A stretch of 64,000 nt of DNA from Mesorhizobium loti. Its GTDB lineage: Bacteria > Pseudomonadota > Alphaproteobacteria > Rhizobiales > Rhizobiaceae. The first letter of the stretch is position 1; each line of letters starts with the position of its first letter. A program made the translations under genes and the position numbers. Below are positions 9,101-18,218 of this stretch, piece after piece. The DNA is taken from positions 62,001-126,000 of the forward strand of contig NZ_PJRO01000016.1 of assembly GCF_002858745.1 (NCBI RefSeq). The letters run 5' to 3'. The notes beneath the pieces were generated by a model. That model worked only from the letters and a program-made list of their open reading frames with translations. It ran no database searches and was not told where the DNA came from.

Positions 9101-12077
9101 CGGCAGTGTTCTCCTGGGCGCGGCAAACCTGACAGTCGATCAATCCGGGGATACCGCCTATCGCGGCGACATCCTGGGAACGGGGAGCTTGACCAAGCAG
9201 GGCACAGGCAGACTGACGCTAACCGGCAACACGATCTATCCCGGCAACACGCGGGTTGCGGGCGGCACCTTGCAGTTCGGCGATGGCGCGTATGGCGGCT
9301 CCGGACTCATCGGCTCCGCCACTGTCAGTGGCGGGACGCTTGCCTTCGACACACCAGCGACATTCACTGTCGGCGGCGACATCGAGCTTGGCGACACGAC
9401 CGCGCTGTCGATCAAAGCCGGCGGCAGCCAGCCGTCGCTCAAGGCCAACGCCCTCAAGCTTGGCAACGCTGTCACCTTCAATCTCAGCGGCGTCAGCAAT
9501 GCCAGCCAGGCCAACAAGGTGCTGATCGATACGGGCGGCGGCATATCAGGCGACTTCGGCACGGTGAGCATCGGCGGCTTCAGCGGCACGGTCGACTACC
9601 TGACCGTCAACACGCGCAAGTCGGCCGACGGCAAGCAATATCTGGCGAGCTACGACCTGAGCTGGACGGCGGGCAACATTCTGGCGCACGGCACCTTCAC
9701 GCTGGCCGATGCCTCGAACAGCTTCACGGTCGGGGCAAACCTTGCCGATCAGGCGGCCAATGCCGGCTGGGGCGGCAGGTCGCTGACCAAGACAGGCAAC
9801 GGCACGCTGATCCTTGCCGGCAACAACAGCTACAGCGGCGGCACCACGATCGCCAGCGGCACGCTGCAGATCGGCAATGGCGGCGCTACAGGCTCGATCG
9901 TCGGCGACATCGCCAATGAGGGCACGCTTGCCTTCAACCGCTCGGGCACGCTTGTCATCGGCGGCAGCATCTCCGGCGGCGGCAAGGTCAGGCAGGCCGG
10001 CACCGGCACGGTGGTGCTTTCCGGCATCAACAGCTATCGCGGCGGCACCGAAGTCGCAGCCGGCACGTTGTCTGGCAATGCGGCGTCGATCCCGGGCGAT
10101 ATCAGCAATGCCGGCACGGTGGTGTTCGACCAGGCGGCAAGCGCCAGCTTCGGCGGCACCATAGCCGGCCTCGGCGGGGTAAATGGCGCCATGATCAAGC
10201 GCGGCGCCGGCGGCCTGACGCTGACAGGCACCTCCACGCTCGACTGGTCGGTGGAGGCCGGCAGCCTTACCGCCGCGGCGACACGTTTCAGCGGCAATGC
10301 CGCGATCGGCTCCGCCGCGACCTTCACCTTCGACCAGGCTACCGATACTTCCTATGCGGGGGTAATTTCGGGTGCCGGCAATCTTGCCAAGACCGGTTCC
10401 GGAACGCTGAAGCTCACCGGCAACAGTTCAGGCTTTACGGGCTCGACTTTTGTCGCGAACGGCATCCTGTCCGTCGACGGTTCACTCGGCGGTACGGTCA
10501 ATGTGCTGGCCGGCGGCCGCCTGCAGGGCAAGGGCACGCTTGGCGGTCTCGCTGTTGCCAATGGCAGCATCATCGCGCCCGGCAATTCGATCGGCACGCT
10601 GAATGTCGCGGGCGATGTGACATTGGGTGCCGGCTCGACCTATGAGGTCGAGATCGCCGGTAATGGCACCAGCGATCGTATCGCCGCAACGGGCAAGGCG
10701 ACGCTTGGCGGCGGCAAGGTCGCGGTGACGGCACTGGACGCCGAGACCAGCTACCGGAACGGACAGAGCTACACGATCCTGACGGCCGCGGGCGGTGTTA
10801 CCGGCGGCTTCGACCCGGCCGTGCTGTCGCGCTCCGCCTTCCTCGATGCGACACTTGCCCAGAGCGCGAACGCAGTCGACCTGAAGATCAGCATAAAAGG
10901 CGCGAAGCCAGAGGAGCCGGGTGGGAATCCCGTGTTCGGCAAGGTTGCCGATACCGAGAACCAGAAGCAGACGGCAGGTGCGCTCGATACGCTGCAGCAG
11001 AGCGGCACGCCATTGGAACTCTACAACAAGCTGCTGGTGCTGTCGGCCGACGAGGCGCGTGGTGCCTTCGACGGCCTGTCGGGCGAGATCAACGCCTCAA
11101 CGGTAACAGGCCTGCTCGAAGACAGCCGCTTCGTGCGCGATGCCATCAACGATCGGCTGCGTTCAGCCTTCGAGACCGTCGGCGCCGAGCCACTGCCGCT
11201 GATGGGTTATGGTGACGATGCCAGGGAAATCACGACGGCTTCTGTTTCCTCCGAGCGCTATGGCGCCTGGGGCTCGGTGTTCGGCTCGTGGGGTCACTTC
11301 GGCAGCGACGGCAACGCTGCGAAGCTGTCGCGCTCCACCGGAGGTTTCGTCACCGGTGTCGATGGCCTCGTCACCGACGACATCCGTCTCGGCTTCCTCG
11401 CCGGCTACAGCCATTCCTCGCTCAAGGTCGATGACAGAAGGTCTTCCGCCTCGACGGACAACTATCACCTCGGCATCTATGGCGGCACGCAATGGGGTGC
11501 GCTCGCCCTGCGCTCCGGCCTAACCTACACGTGGAGCGAGATCGATCGCAGTCGCCAGGTCGCCTTCCCCGGCTTCACCGACAGCCTGACCGGCGACTAC
11601 CGCGCAGGCACCACGCAAGTCTTCGGTGAACTGGGTTACGCTATCAAGGCCGGCAACCTCGCGTTCGAGCCCTTCGCCAACCTCGCTTACGTCAACATCC
11701 ACACCAACGGCTTCGATGAGAAGGGCGGAGCAGCGGCGCTCAACGTTCATGGCGGTTCCAACGACATCACCTTCACGACGCTCGGCATTCGTGCTTCGAC
11801 CGATTTCGACATCGGCTCGGCCAAGGCCACAGTTCGCGGCATGATCGGCTGGCGGCATGGTTATGGCGATGTCACGCCGACGGTGAGCCAGGCCTTCACA
11901 GGCTCCAATGCCTTCTCGATCGCCGGTGCGCCGATCGCCAGGAACAGTGCAGTCATCGAAGCCGGGCTCGACTTCGCCATCGCCCCTGCCGCAACGCTCG
12001 GCATTTCCTACCACGGCCAGGTCGGCTCCAGGGCAAGCGACCATGGCGTGCGGGCGGATTTGAACGTGCGGTTCTGA
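6126..12077 (+). CDS. Large autotransporter, PATR-repeat passenger
   Basis: This 1983-residue type V secretion protein has an N-terminal signal peptide ending near VFAPQPAIAQQ. The passenger runs from about residue 30 to 1690 and is a predicted beta-helix. It is built from many repeats of the passenger-associated type, such as TKVGTGTLTLSGTNTHTGG and AGTLRI. The C-terminal barrel spans about residues 1712-1983 and ends in the Phe typical of outer-membrane proteins (LNVRF). The barrel and the preceding 250 residues closely match the autotransporter at 13405. No protease or other catalytic motif is visible in the passenger, so an adhesin or surface-structure role is inferred. Six Gs precede the ATG. 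Confidence 0.93.
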   Translation: MVSTVNRSGKRRIALLLAGTALVSASSVFAPQPAIAQQIWQGTGPAADFSAAANWNPNGAPNAAQTAVFQGNTAAATVNLNQLAVVDGLRFDAGAQTYSVVLGAAGTLQLGGAGVVNNSGTTQNFVINGDPGHGIVFANTAGAGNASFTINRGGLQFNDSSSAGSALITLGGLDAGIVINNTNGVNSIGALQGFGGVGFYRTTNLSIGSLGTDTTFSGSFMDAGGVGSITKVGTGTLTLSGTNTHTGGTTINAGTLRIDRIAALGTGTVRLNGGTLVGDVTATLGNIIEFNSAASSTIAATNGKTLTLGGALYFNGAVHFGEAGTAEGTIKVALQLGGAGAGTAFFVDGGTLMAGNGDSASMIRNTSVTVAQGATYEIGDSLTGGATTLSGSGTVRVGRTDANASAIVSNGNFAGAIVGTGDLQVNGNLANGGTLTLSGTGLNTYAGSTSIRASHELKGGAANAFNANSRTYVDSGAKLNLGGFDQEIGTLTGPSGAIVLNGGTNPATLTVGRNPQDSTFYGEIQNGTGALSLTKVGSGALGLANVANSFTGQVQVRGGTLLATQAGVLGSTSGAVIVDGPTAVLDLGGAIHQKDAGLSLDGGTIQNGTLTSSGTFTLKKGTASANLAGSGGVVKTSANTVVLGGANSYSGSTSIEDGTLVIVNGGALSTGYVDVNGANAVLLAKTTLTLANSAAMFRNDASVSAATGETLTIAPTSLAFGGTTRIGSIGNAGTVRFVVQSASFPGSAALAVEYGTMTGDTNFLAVLGFLDNVSIANGATLDVAGSPTEVRRLFGSGMVTNSGAATTLSVGKASASSVFDGVITDGAGAISLTKAGTGTFTLTGANTYSGATAINAGTLALSGSGSIANSSGVSIAGGTGFDISATSNGASVKSLSGTGTVALGNRTLELTNASGSFSGVIGGAGGKLLISGGSQTLGGLNTYSGGTTVNFGGTLQAGAAGGLVNHTAYAVNGGMLDLNGYDLVMSSLSGTGGSVLLGAANLTVDQSGDTAYRGDILGTGSLTKQGTGRLTLTGNTIYPGNTRVAGGTLQFGDGAYGGSGLIGSATVSGGTLAFDTPATFTVGGDIELGDTTALSIKAGGSQPSLKANALKLGNAVTFNLSGVSNASQANKVLIDTGGGISGDFGTVSIGGFSGTVDYLTVNTRKSADGKQYLASYDLSWTAGNILAHGTFTLADASNSFTVGANLADQAANAGWGGRSLTKTGNGTLILAGNNSYSGGTTIASGTLQIGNGGATGSIVGDIANEGTLAFNRSGTLVIGGSISGGGKVRQAGTGTVVLSGINSYRGGTEVAAGTLSGNAASIPGDISNAGTVVFDQAASASFGGTIAGLGGVNGAMIKRGAGGLTLTGTSTLDWSVEAGSLTAAATRFSGNAAIGSAATFTFDQATDTSYAGVISGAGNLAKTGSGTLKLTGNSSGFTGSTFVANGILSVDGSLGGTVNVLAGGRLQGKGTLGGLAVANGSIIAPGNSIGTLNVAGDVTLGAGSTYEVEIAGNGTSDRIAATGKATLGGGKVAVTALDAETSYRNGQSYTILTAAGGVTGGFDPAVLSRSAFLDATLAQSANAVDLKISIKGAKPEEPGGNPVFGKVADTENQKQTAGALDTLQQSGTPLELYNKLLVLSADEARGAFDGLSGEINASTVTGLLEDSRFVRDAINDRLRSAFETVGAEPLPLMGYGDDAREITTASVSSERYGAWGSVFGSWGHFGSDGNAAKLSRSTGGFVTGVDGLVTDDIRLGFLAGYSHSSLKVDDRRSSASTDNYHLGIYGGTQWGALALRSGLTYTWSEIDRSRQVAFPGFTDSLTGDYRAGTTQVFGELGYAIKAGNLAFEPFANLAYVNIHTNGFDEKGGAAALNVHGGSNDITFTTLGIRASTDFDIGSAKATVRGMIGWRHGYGDVTPTVSQAFTGSNAFSIAGAPIARNSAVIEAGLDFAIAPAATLGISYHGQVGSRASDHGVRADLNVRF

Positions 12078-12166
12078 ATTGCGGCGACATCGGCGCTAGC
12101 CAGTTGCGTCAAGCCGCACCCTGAATGTCGACTGGTCCTGGAGCTCGTCCGAGTGCGCCATGGGAT

Positions 12167-13231
12167 TTAACGACGCAAGGTCTCGGCGCCGAGCAGCCAG
12201 CGCGACATCGTCTCGAAGGCGCTGTCGCCGCTGAAGCCGGGGCCAAAATCGGGAACGGCATTGCGCCCGAAATCGCCGCGGAGTTCCGATGGCGATGCGC
12301 CATGGGCGTACCGGAACGCCCGGCTGAACACCGAGATGCTGCTGAAGCCATAACGCGCAGCGATCTCGCCGACCCGTTCATGGGCAAACGCCGGATCGAC
12401 GATGTCCTGGTAGGCGCGCCGCATCCGGCGCTGCTGGATGTAGTAGCTGACGCCGCCTGTCGGCTCGAACAGCCGGTAGAGCCTGGCGCGTGAAACGCCC
12501 AACCTACGGCAGAGGAAATCCGGACCGAGTTCCGGATCGTGAAGATTGGCTTCGACGATCCGCCGGGCGCTCTGCAGGGATACCACGGCAGCGGTACGGA
12601 CGATCGCCTCGCTGCCTTCGGCCGAAGCCCCGGCAAAAGCCGCCACCATCGCCGCGAGCGCACGCGAGGCGGCAAGGACGTCAGGCACATCCAGCACGGG
12701 TGCCTGCGCCAGCACGGTGCGCAGGTGCCCCGTCAGCAGCGCGTTGAGCGGAGCCGACGTCGGCAGCACCTGCCCGTGCAAATTATCCGGGTCGGCGACG
12801 AACGGCGCCAGCAGGCTTCGCGGCAGCATGATCGTCAACGACCCGTAGTCGGGCGCCCGCACCGTGCTGCGGCGTGTCATGTCGAGAAAGCACAGGTCGC
12901 CGGGCTTGAGCTCGAGCGCGCGGCCTTCGACGTCGAGATCGCATCCGCCATGCGAATAGAGGTGCAGGCAGATGCTGTCGATGCCGCTGCGCGCGATGGT
13001 CTGCGTGGTTCGCTCGAAGCGGGCGGCGGAAGCCGCGCCGGACGAAATGGCGACGTCGGCAAACTGATAGCTCGTCATCGCCGCGCCGAAGGAAGACCGT
13101 GCCTGACGATCCGCCGCGTCCATCGCATAGAGGGGTGAAAGGCCGTCGCGCAGCAGGTCGAATTCGCGCGCGTTTCCCGCGGCAATGGAGACGTCGAGAC
13201 GGAATCGGGCTGGCATCGCGCTTTGCGTCAC
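12167..13231 (-). CDS. AraC-family transcriptional regulator
   Basis: The protein has an N-terminal AraC-binding-like domain (about 10-200) and a C-terminal double helix-turn-helix. The latter carries LGPDFLCRRLGVSRARLYRLF and VGEIAARYGFSSISVFSRAFRYAHGASPSELR, which is classic AraC. I chose the GTG at 13231 because GAGGGGGA lies 7 bases upstream. An ATG at 13324 is possible and would add 31 residues. It is convergent with the autotransporter at 6126 and divergent from the one at 13405, so it may regulate either gene (inference). Family members with this N-terminal domain often sense small aromatic or organic molecules, but the ligand is unknown. Confidence 0.88.
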   Translation of the reverse strand: MTQSAMPARFRLDVSIAAGNAREFDLLRDGLSPLYAMDAADRQARSSFGAAMTSYQFADVAISSGAASAARFERTTQTIARSGIDSICLHLYSHGGCDLDVEGRALELKPGDLCFLDMTRRSTVRAPDYGSLTIMLPRSLLAPFVADPDNLHGQVLPTSAPLNALLTGHLRTVLAQAPVLDVPDVLAASRALAAMVAAFAGASAEGSEAIVRTAAVVSLQSARRIVEANLHDPELGPDFLCRRLGVSRARLYRLFEPTGGVSYYIQQRRMRRAYQDIVDPAFAHERVGEIAARYGFSSISVFSRAFRYAHGASPSELRGDFGRNAVPDFGPGFSGDSAFETMSRWLLGAETLRR

Positions 13232-13404
13232 AGGCTGCTCCCCCTCGCTTCCTGTCCTTGCGGGATCGTGCCTTGGCCACATCGAGTTGGCAAGGCGTCT
13301 CAATCTTTTGACATGGCTTCTCATTGTTGTTCCCCCGCCTTTACAGCCAAGGTCGCGCCGATAACGTCGCCCCAGACAAAAGCGCCGAGACTGGGGACTG
13401 GGCC

Positions 13405-16400
13405 ATGCACGAGACGGGGGCGCGTGGCGACCGACCGGCAGCAATGCCGGCTGGGATGGTTGATCGGCGCATTCGCGATGCCTTCCTATGCAAGATCATC
13501 GCTCGCCGGCTGGCACTGGTGCTGCTGTGCGGCACCATGCTTTCGGCCGTGCAGGGCCTGCCGGCATTCGCCGAGGGCGGGGCCGGCGGGGGCGGCGCCG
13601 CCCCGGGTGGCGCCGATAGTGCAACAGGCACGGGCGGCAATGGCAGCGGCCCAGCAGGCGGATTCAGCGGAGGCGGCGGTGGCGCCGGCACTACCGGCGG
13701 CGCAGGCGCGTCGGTCCACACCCAAGCTGGCGGGGCCGGTGGCACTCCGGCGAACTGGGATGGACAGGCCGGCTTTTCTGGCGGCGGCGGGGGCGCGGGC
13801 GGCGGTGGCGGCGCGCACGGTAACGGTAACGGTAGCGCTGCTGGCGCTGGTGGCGCCGGCGGCAATGGCTCGGGTGGCGGCGATGGCGGCGGCGGCGGCG
13901 CGGGCGGCTGGGGCGTGGTCAGCAGCAGGGCTCCAGGTACTGTCAGACTCTTGAACGGGACTGTCACCGGCGGCGCCGGCGGCAAGGGCGGCAACAGTAC
14001 GCTCTACTTTGGCGGAAACGGCGGGAGCGGTGGCACCGGGCTCTATCTTGAGGGCGGTTCCAGCGTGCTCGACGTCAAAGCAGGCGCTGCCGCCAATGGC
14101 GGCCGGGGCGGCAATGGCGGCAATGGCGGCAGAGCCGGCAGCCATGGTGGCGGCGGCGGCGCGGGCGTCGTGATCGTCGGCGGCGCTACGGTCACCGTCA
14201 ACGGCAAGGCGACAGGCGGCAACGGTGGCGTCGGCGGCACCGGCCCGACGAACGGCAACCCCGGCGCAGGCGGTGCTGGCATTCTCGGCTCGGACCTGAC
14301 GATCACCATAGGCACTGCCGGCAGTGTGGCCGGCGGTCTGGCGAATGGCGGCGCGGGGGCGCAGGCCGATGCCATCACGTTCACTAGCGGCGCCAATGCG
14401 CTGACATTCCAGGGGACCAGCTCCAACCTCAGCGGCACTATCGGCATCAATGGCGGCGGGACCCTCACCTTCGATCAGTCGGGCGTCAATACGACGGTCG
14501 ACAACGCCATCACCGGCAACGGTTCCGTCATCAAGGCCGGCACCGCCACCATCACCCTCAACGGCGCCAACACATTCCAGGGCGGTTTCACGCTCAACGA
14601 CGGATCCCTGATCGTCGGCAACAACCTCGCCTTGGGCACCGGTGCGGCGACCGTCAACTCGAACGGCACGCTGGATTCCAATACCGATGTCGCCCTGGCG
14701 AATGATTTCATCCTCAATGCCGGCCTTGTCATTGGCGGCAGCAGGAACTTGACGCTCAGTGGCCAACTGACCGGATTCGGCATGATCACCAAGACCGGAA
14801 CCGCCGATCTTACACTCGGCGGCGCCAGTCCCTTTACAGGAGGAATCTCTCTCCAGGGCGGAGACCTCATCGTTGGAACGAACACCTCGCTGGGCCAGGG
14901 CCTGCTGACGGTCGACGGTGCAGCGACCTTAAGCGCGCTCGCCGACGTCGATCTCTCCAACGCCGTCCTGCTCAATGCCGATCTCGGCATCGGCGGAACC
15001 AGAAACATCACGCTCGGCGGCGTGGTCAGCGGCAGCGGCGCCTTGACCAAGACCGGCGCCGGCACGGTGACGCTGGCGGGGAACAACAACTATGCCGGTG
15101 GCACCACCATCAACGCCGGCGTGCTGAACCTGCGCAATTCGGGCGCGCTCGGATCGCAGGCGGCGACAGTGATGGCGGGTGCTGCGCTCGAACTACAGGG
15201 CGGTATCATCATCGCCAATGCGATCACCCTGAATGGCACGGGTGTCGGCGGCGCCGGCGCCTTGCGCAACATCGGGGGAGCGAACAACCGCGTCCCCGGA
15301 CCAATCACGCTCGGCTCGGACACCCGCATCAATTCGGACGACTACCAGCTCTTCCTGAGCACGATCACTGGCGCCAACACCAATCTCACCGTCGGCGGCG
15401 CCGGCAACACCAGCGCCGGCAATGTCACGCTCGGCACCGGCGGCATCACCAAGGACGGGTCGGGTGTCTTCGTCCTGCAAGGCGTCAGCAGCTACACTGG
15501 CGCGACCACCATCAATGGCGGCGTGCTGAGCGCCAACAACGGTTCCGCCATCCCCGACACCAGTGCGGTGACCGTCAACGCGTCCACGCAGCTCTACATC
15601 ATGCAGTCGGAAACGATCGGCTCGCTGGCGGGCAGCGGGACGGTTGGCCTGAACGGCCAGACATTGACGACCGGCGCCGACGGCACATCAACGGTCTATG
15701 GCGGCGTCATCACCAGCAACGCGACCGGCGGCTTCGTCAAGACCGGCGCCGGCACGCTCAAGCTCACCGGCAACAGTCCCGGCTTTGCCGGCAAGACCAC
15801 GGTCGATCAAGGTATCCTCTCCGTCGACGGCAAGCTGGGCGGCACGGTGAACGTGCTGGCCAATGGACGCCTGCAAGGCAACGGCACGGTCGGTAGCGTC
15901 ACGGTCGCGGGCACCATCGCGCCGGGCAACTCGGTCGGCACGCTGAACGTGGCCGGTGATGTGTCGCTGGCCGCCGGGTCGACCTATGCGGTCGAGATCG
16001 CCGGCAACGGCACCAGCGACCGGATCGCCGCCACCGGCAAGGCCACGCTTGGCGGCGGCAAGGTGGAAGTGACGGCGCTCGATCCACAGACCAGCTACCA
16101 GGACGGCCAGACCTATACCATCCTGACGGCAAACGGCGGCATCAGTGGCGGCTTCGATCCGGCCGTGCTGGCGCACTCGGCTTTCCTCGATGCAACGCTT
16201 GCCCAAAGCGCCAATGCCGTCGACCTGAAGATCTCGATCAAGAAACCGCAGGAACCGGAAAAACCCGGGGAGCCGGGCGGCAATCCGGTGTTCGGCAAAG
16301 CCGCCAACACCGACAATCAAAGGCAGACGGCTGGCGCGCTGGATACGCTGCAGCAGAGCGGCGCGCCGCTGGCGCTCTACAACACGCTGCTGCTGCTTTC

Positions 16401-17427
16401 CACCAACGAAGCGCGTGGTGCCTTCGACGGCCTGTCGGGCGAGATCAATGCCTCGACGGTGACCGGCCTGATCGAGGACAGCCGCTTCACGCGCGATGCC
16501 ATCAACGATCGGCTGCGCTCGGCCTTCGAGACGGTGGGTGCACTGCCGCTGATGGGTTATGGTGATGATGCGAAGGGCATCACCACGGCTGCCGTCGCTT
16601 CCGAGCGCTACGGCGCCTGGGGTTCGATGTTCGGTTCCTGGGGTCATTTCGGCGGCGACGGCGATGCGGCGAAGTTGTCGCGCTCGACGGGTGGTTTCGT
16701 CACCGGTATCGACGGCCTGATCACCGACGATGTTCGCCTCGGCTTCATGGCCGGCTACAGCCATTCCTCGCTCAAGGTCGATGACAGAAGGTCATCGGCT
16801 TCCACCGACAACTACCATCTCGGCATCTATGGCGGCACGCAGTGGGGGGCGCTCGCCCTGCGCTCAGGCCTTGCCTACACATGGAGCCAAGTCGACTCGA
16901 GACGGCAGGTGTCGTTCCCCGGCTTCACCGACAGCCTGACCGGCGATTACCGCGCCGGCACCACGCAGGTGTTCGGCGAATTGGGCTACAGCATCAAGGC
17001 CGGCACCATCGCCTTGGAACCCTTCGCCAACCTCGCCTATGTCAACGTGCACACCAACAGCTTCACCGAGAAGGGTGGCGCAGCGGCGCTCACCGTCTAC
17101 AGCGGCTCCAACGACATCACCTTCACGACGCTCGGCATCCGTGCCTCGACCGATTTCGACATCGGCTCGGCCAGGGCGACCGCACGCGGCATGATCGGCT
17201 GGCGGCATGGCTATGGCGATGTCACGCCGACGGTCAGCCAGGCCTTCACCGGCTCCAATGCCTTCTCCATCGCCGGAGTTCCGATCGCAAGAGACGCCGC
17301 TGTCATCGAAGCAGGGCTCGACTTCGCCATCGCACCGCAAGCAACGCTCGGCGTCTCCTACCACGGCCAGGTTGGCTCGAAGACCAGCGATCACGGTGTC
17401 AGGGCCGATCTGAACGTGAAGTTCTGA
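13405..17427 (+). CDS. Autotransporter with Gly-rich N-terminal passenger
   Basis: This 1340-residue protein has an extended, basic signal region with hydrophobic core RLALVLLCGTMLSAVQGLPAFA. The next 230 or so residues are dominated by GGAGG/GGNGG triplets, recalling PGRS-like or Gly-rich repetitive surface proteins. PATR repeats follow (TKTGAGTVTLAGNNNYAGG and similar). The C-terminal barrel spans about 1069-1340 and ends LNVKF. The last 520 residues closely match the autotransporter at 6126. GGGGA lies 7 bases before the chosen ATG at 13405, and ATGs at 13444 and 13459 are alternatives. It is divergent from the AraC regulator. A surface adhesin or matrix role is inferred. No enzymatic motif is seen. 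Confidence 0.9.
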   Translation: MHETGARGDRPAAMPAGMVDRRIRDAFLCKIIARRLALVLLCGTMLSAVQGLPAFAEGGAGGGGAAPGGADSATGTGGNGSGPAGGFSGGGGGAGTTGGAGASVHTQAGGAGGTPANWDGQAGFSGGGGGAGGGGGAHGNGNGSAAGAGGAGGNGSGGGDGGGGGAGGWGVVSSRAPGTVRLLNGTVTGGAGGKGGNSTLYFGGNGGSGGTGLYLEGGSSVLDVKAGAAANGGRGGNGGNGGRAGSHGGGGGAGVVIVGGATVTVNGKATGGNGGVGGTGPTNGNPGAGGAGILGSDLTITIGTAGSVAGGLANGGAGAQADAITFTSGANALTFQGTSSNLSGTIGINGGGTLTFDQSGVNTTVDNAITGNGSVIKAGTATITLNGANTFQGGFTLNDGSLIVGNNLALGTGAATVNSNGTLDSNTDVALANDFILNAGLVIGGSRNLTLSGQLTGFGMITKTGTADLTLGGASPFTGGISLQGGDLIVGTNTSLGQGLLTVDGAATLSALADVDLSNAVLLNADLGIGGTRNITLGGVVSGSGALTKTGAGTVTLAGNNNYAGGTTINAGVLNLRNSGALGSQAATVMAGAALELQGGIIIANAITLNGTGVGGAGALRNIGGANNRVPGPITLGSDTRINSDDYQLFLSTITGANTNLTVGGAGNTSAGNVTLGTGGITKDGSGVFVLQGVSSYTGATTINGGVLSANNGSAIPDTSAVTVNASTQLYIMQSETIGSLAGSGTVGLNGQTLTTGADGTSTVYGGVITSNATGGFVKTGAGTLKLTGNSPGFAGKTTVDQGILSVDGKLGGTVNVLANGRLQGNGTVGSVTVAGTIAPGNSVGTLNVAGDVSLAAGSTYAVEIAGNGTSDRIAATGKATLGGGKVEVTALDPQTSYQDGQTYTILTANGGISGGFDPAVLAHSAFLDATLAQSANAVDLKISIKKPQEPEKPGEPGGNPVFGKAANTDNQRQTAGALDTLQQSGAPLALYNTLLLLSTNEARGAFDGLSGEINASTVTGLIEDSRFTRDAINDRLRSAFETVGALPLMGYGDDAKGITTAAVASERYGAWGSMFGSWGHFGGDGDAAKLSRSTGGFVTGIDGLITDDVRLGFMAGYSHSSLKVDDRRSSASTDNYHLGIYGGTQWGALALRSGLAYTWSQVDSRRQVSFPGFTDSLTGDYRAGTTQVFGELGYSIKAGTIALEPFANLAYVNVHTNSFTEKGGAAALTVYSGSNDITFTTLGIRASTDFDIGSARATARGMIGWRHGYGDVTPTVSQAFTGSNAFSIAGVPIARDAAVIEAGLDFAIAPQATLGVSYHGQVGSKTSDHGVRADLNVKF

Positions 17428-18110
17428 CGGGAGCGTTCTCTCAAGAGCGCGGGCGCAGACAAGCGCACGCCATCTCCCCGCAAGGACAAGGCATGGCGCC
17501 AAGGCCCCCTCTCCGTCTCGGGCTGCGCCCGAGCCACCTCTCCCTCGCCTTCGGCAGGGGCGAGGAATCGCTGTAAAAATGCCGGCGCCTTTCCAGCTTG
17601 GGTTCCTCGCCCCCATGAAATGGCTTGGGGATGCACACATCTTCCGTGGACTGCTTTGGTGCGTCCTTCGAGGCTCGCCCGCTTCGGGTTTCGCCATCTT
17701 TCCAGTGTTGTGCGGGCTCGCGCCTCAGGATGAGGACGGTCGTGCCGCTTCGAGACGAGAAGACGTCTTTGAATTTGGGCGTAGCTTTACAACGGTCCTC
17801 ATCCTGAGGCGCGAGCCCGCAACACATTGGAAAATTGGCGCAAACTCAACCGGGCGAGCCTCGAAGGACGCACCAAAAGATATGTGTATCCCTTAGCACG
17901 GAATGAGGGAGAGGTGGCACGCCCGCAGGGCATGACAGAGAGGGGCCTTACGCCACATGCGATTGCCCTGCCCGCAAGGGGGGAGATAGAAGCGCCCTGC
18001 ACCACACGATGCCATCCACGCATGGCTTGCGGCCCCCACGACTGGCATGGCAACAAACTCCGGCGCGGTTCCGCGCAGCCGATTCCGGCCAACCATCCCA
18101 GGAGGACACC
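17428..18110. other. Intergenic region rich in inverted repeats
   Basis: There is no convincing gene between the autotransporter and the PuuA leader. The stretch contains the nested inverted repeat at 17655-17877, flanked by shorter GC-rich REP-like palindromes. Small open frames here are by-products of the repeats. Confidence 0.5.
17655..17877. repeat. Nested long inverted repeat
   Basis: The outer arms (17655-17681 and 17851-17877) are exact inverse copies of TTTGGTGCGTCCTTCGAGGC plus seven bases. The inner arms, 17705-17737 and 17795-17825, carry GCGGGCTCGCGCCTCAGGAT and its inverse. The outer arms recur at 36147-36229 around a shorter centre. It is probably a miniature palindromic element (inference). 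Confidence 0.75.
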
Positions 18111-18218
18111 ATGCAGATCGACGACCAGCGCCCACGCCCCGGCCCTTTGCCGACCAAGCCACTCAAGACCTCGGACAAGATAACGGCATGGCGGATCGTG
18201 GTGGTGGGACATGACTGA
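18111..18218 (+). CDS. 35-codon leader-like ORF before the PuuA gene
   Basis: This short frame starts with ATG seven bases after a perfect AGGAGG (18100-18105) and encodes a 35-residue, Pro/Arg/Lys-rich peptide. The peptide starts MQIDDQRPRPGPLPTKPL and ends VVVGHD. Its stop overlaps the first codons of the glutamine-synthetase gene by 8 bases, so translation of the two may be coupled. There is no family I recognise. It could be a small functional protein, a coupling leader, or a regulatory peptide. The strong ribosome-binding site is the main support. Confidence 0.55.
   Translation: MQIDDQRPRPGPLPTKPLKTSDKITAWRIVVVGHD

Noticed and set aside
13573..15100. Regular short repeats that could suggest CRISPR or a satellite
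   Set aside because: They are in-frame coding repeats (Gly triplets and PATR motifs) of an autotransporter, without conserved spacer structure.
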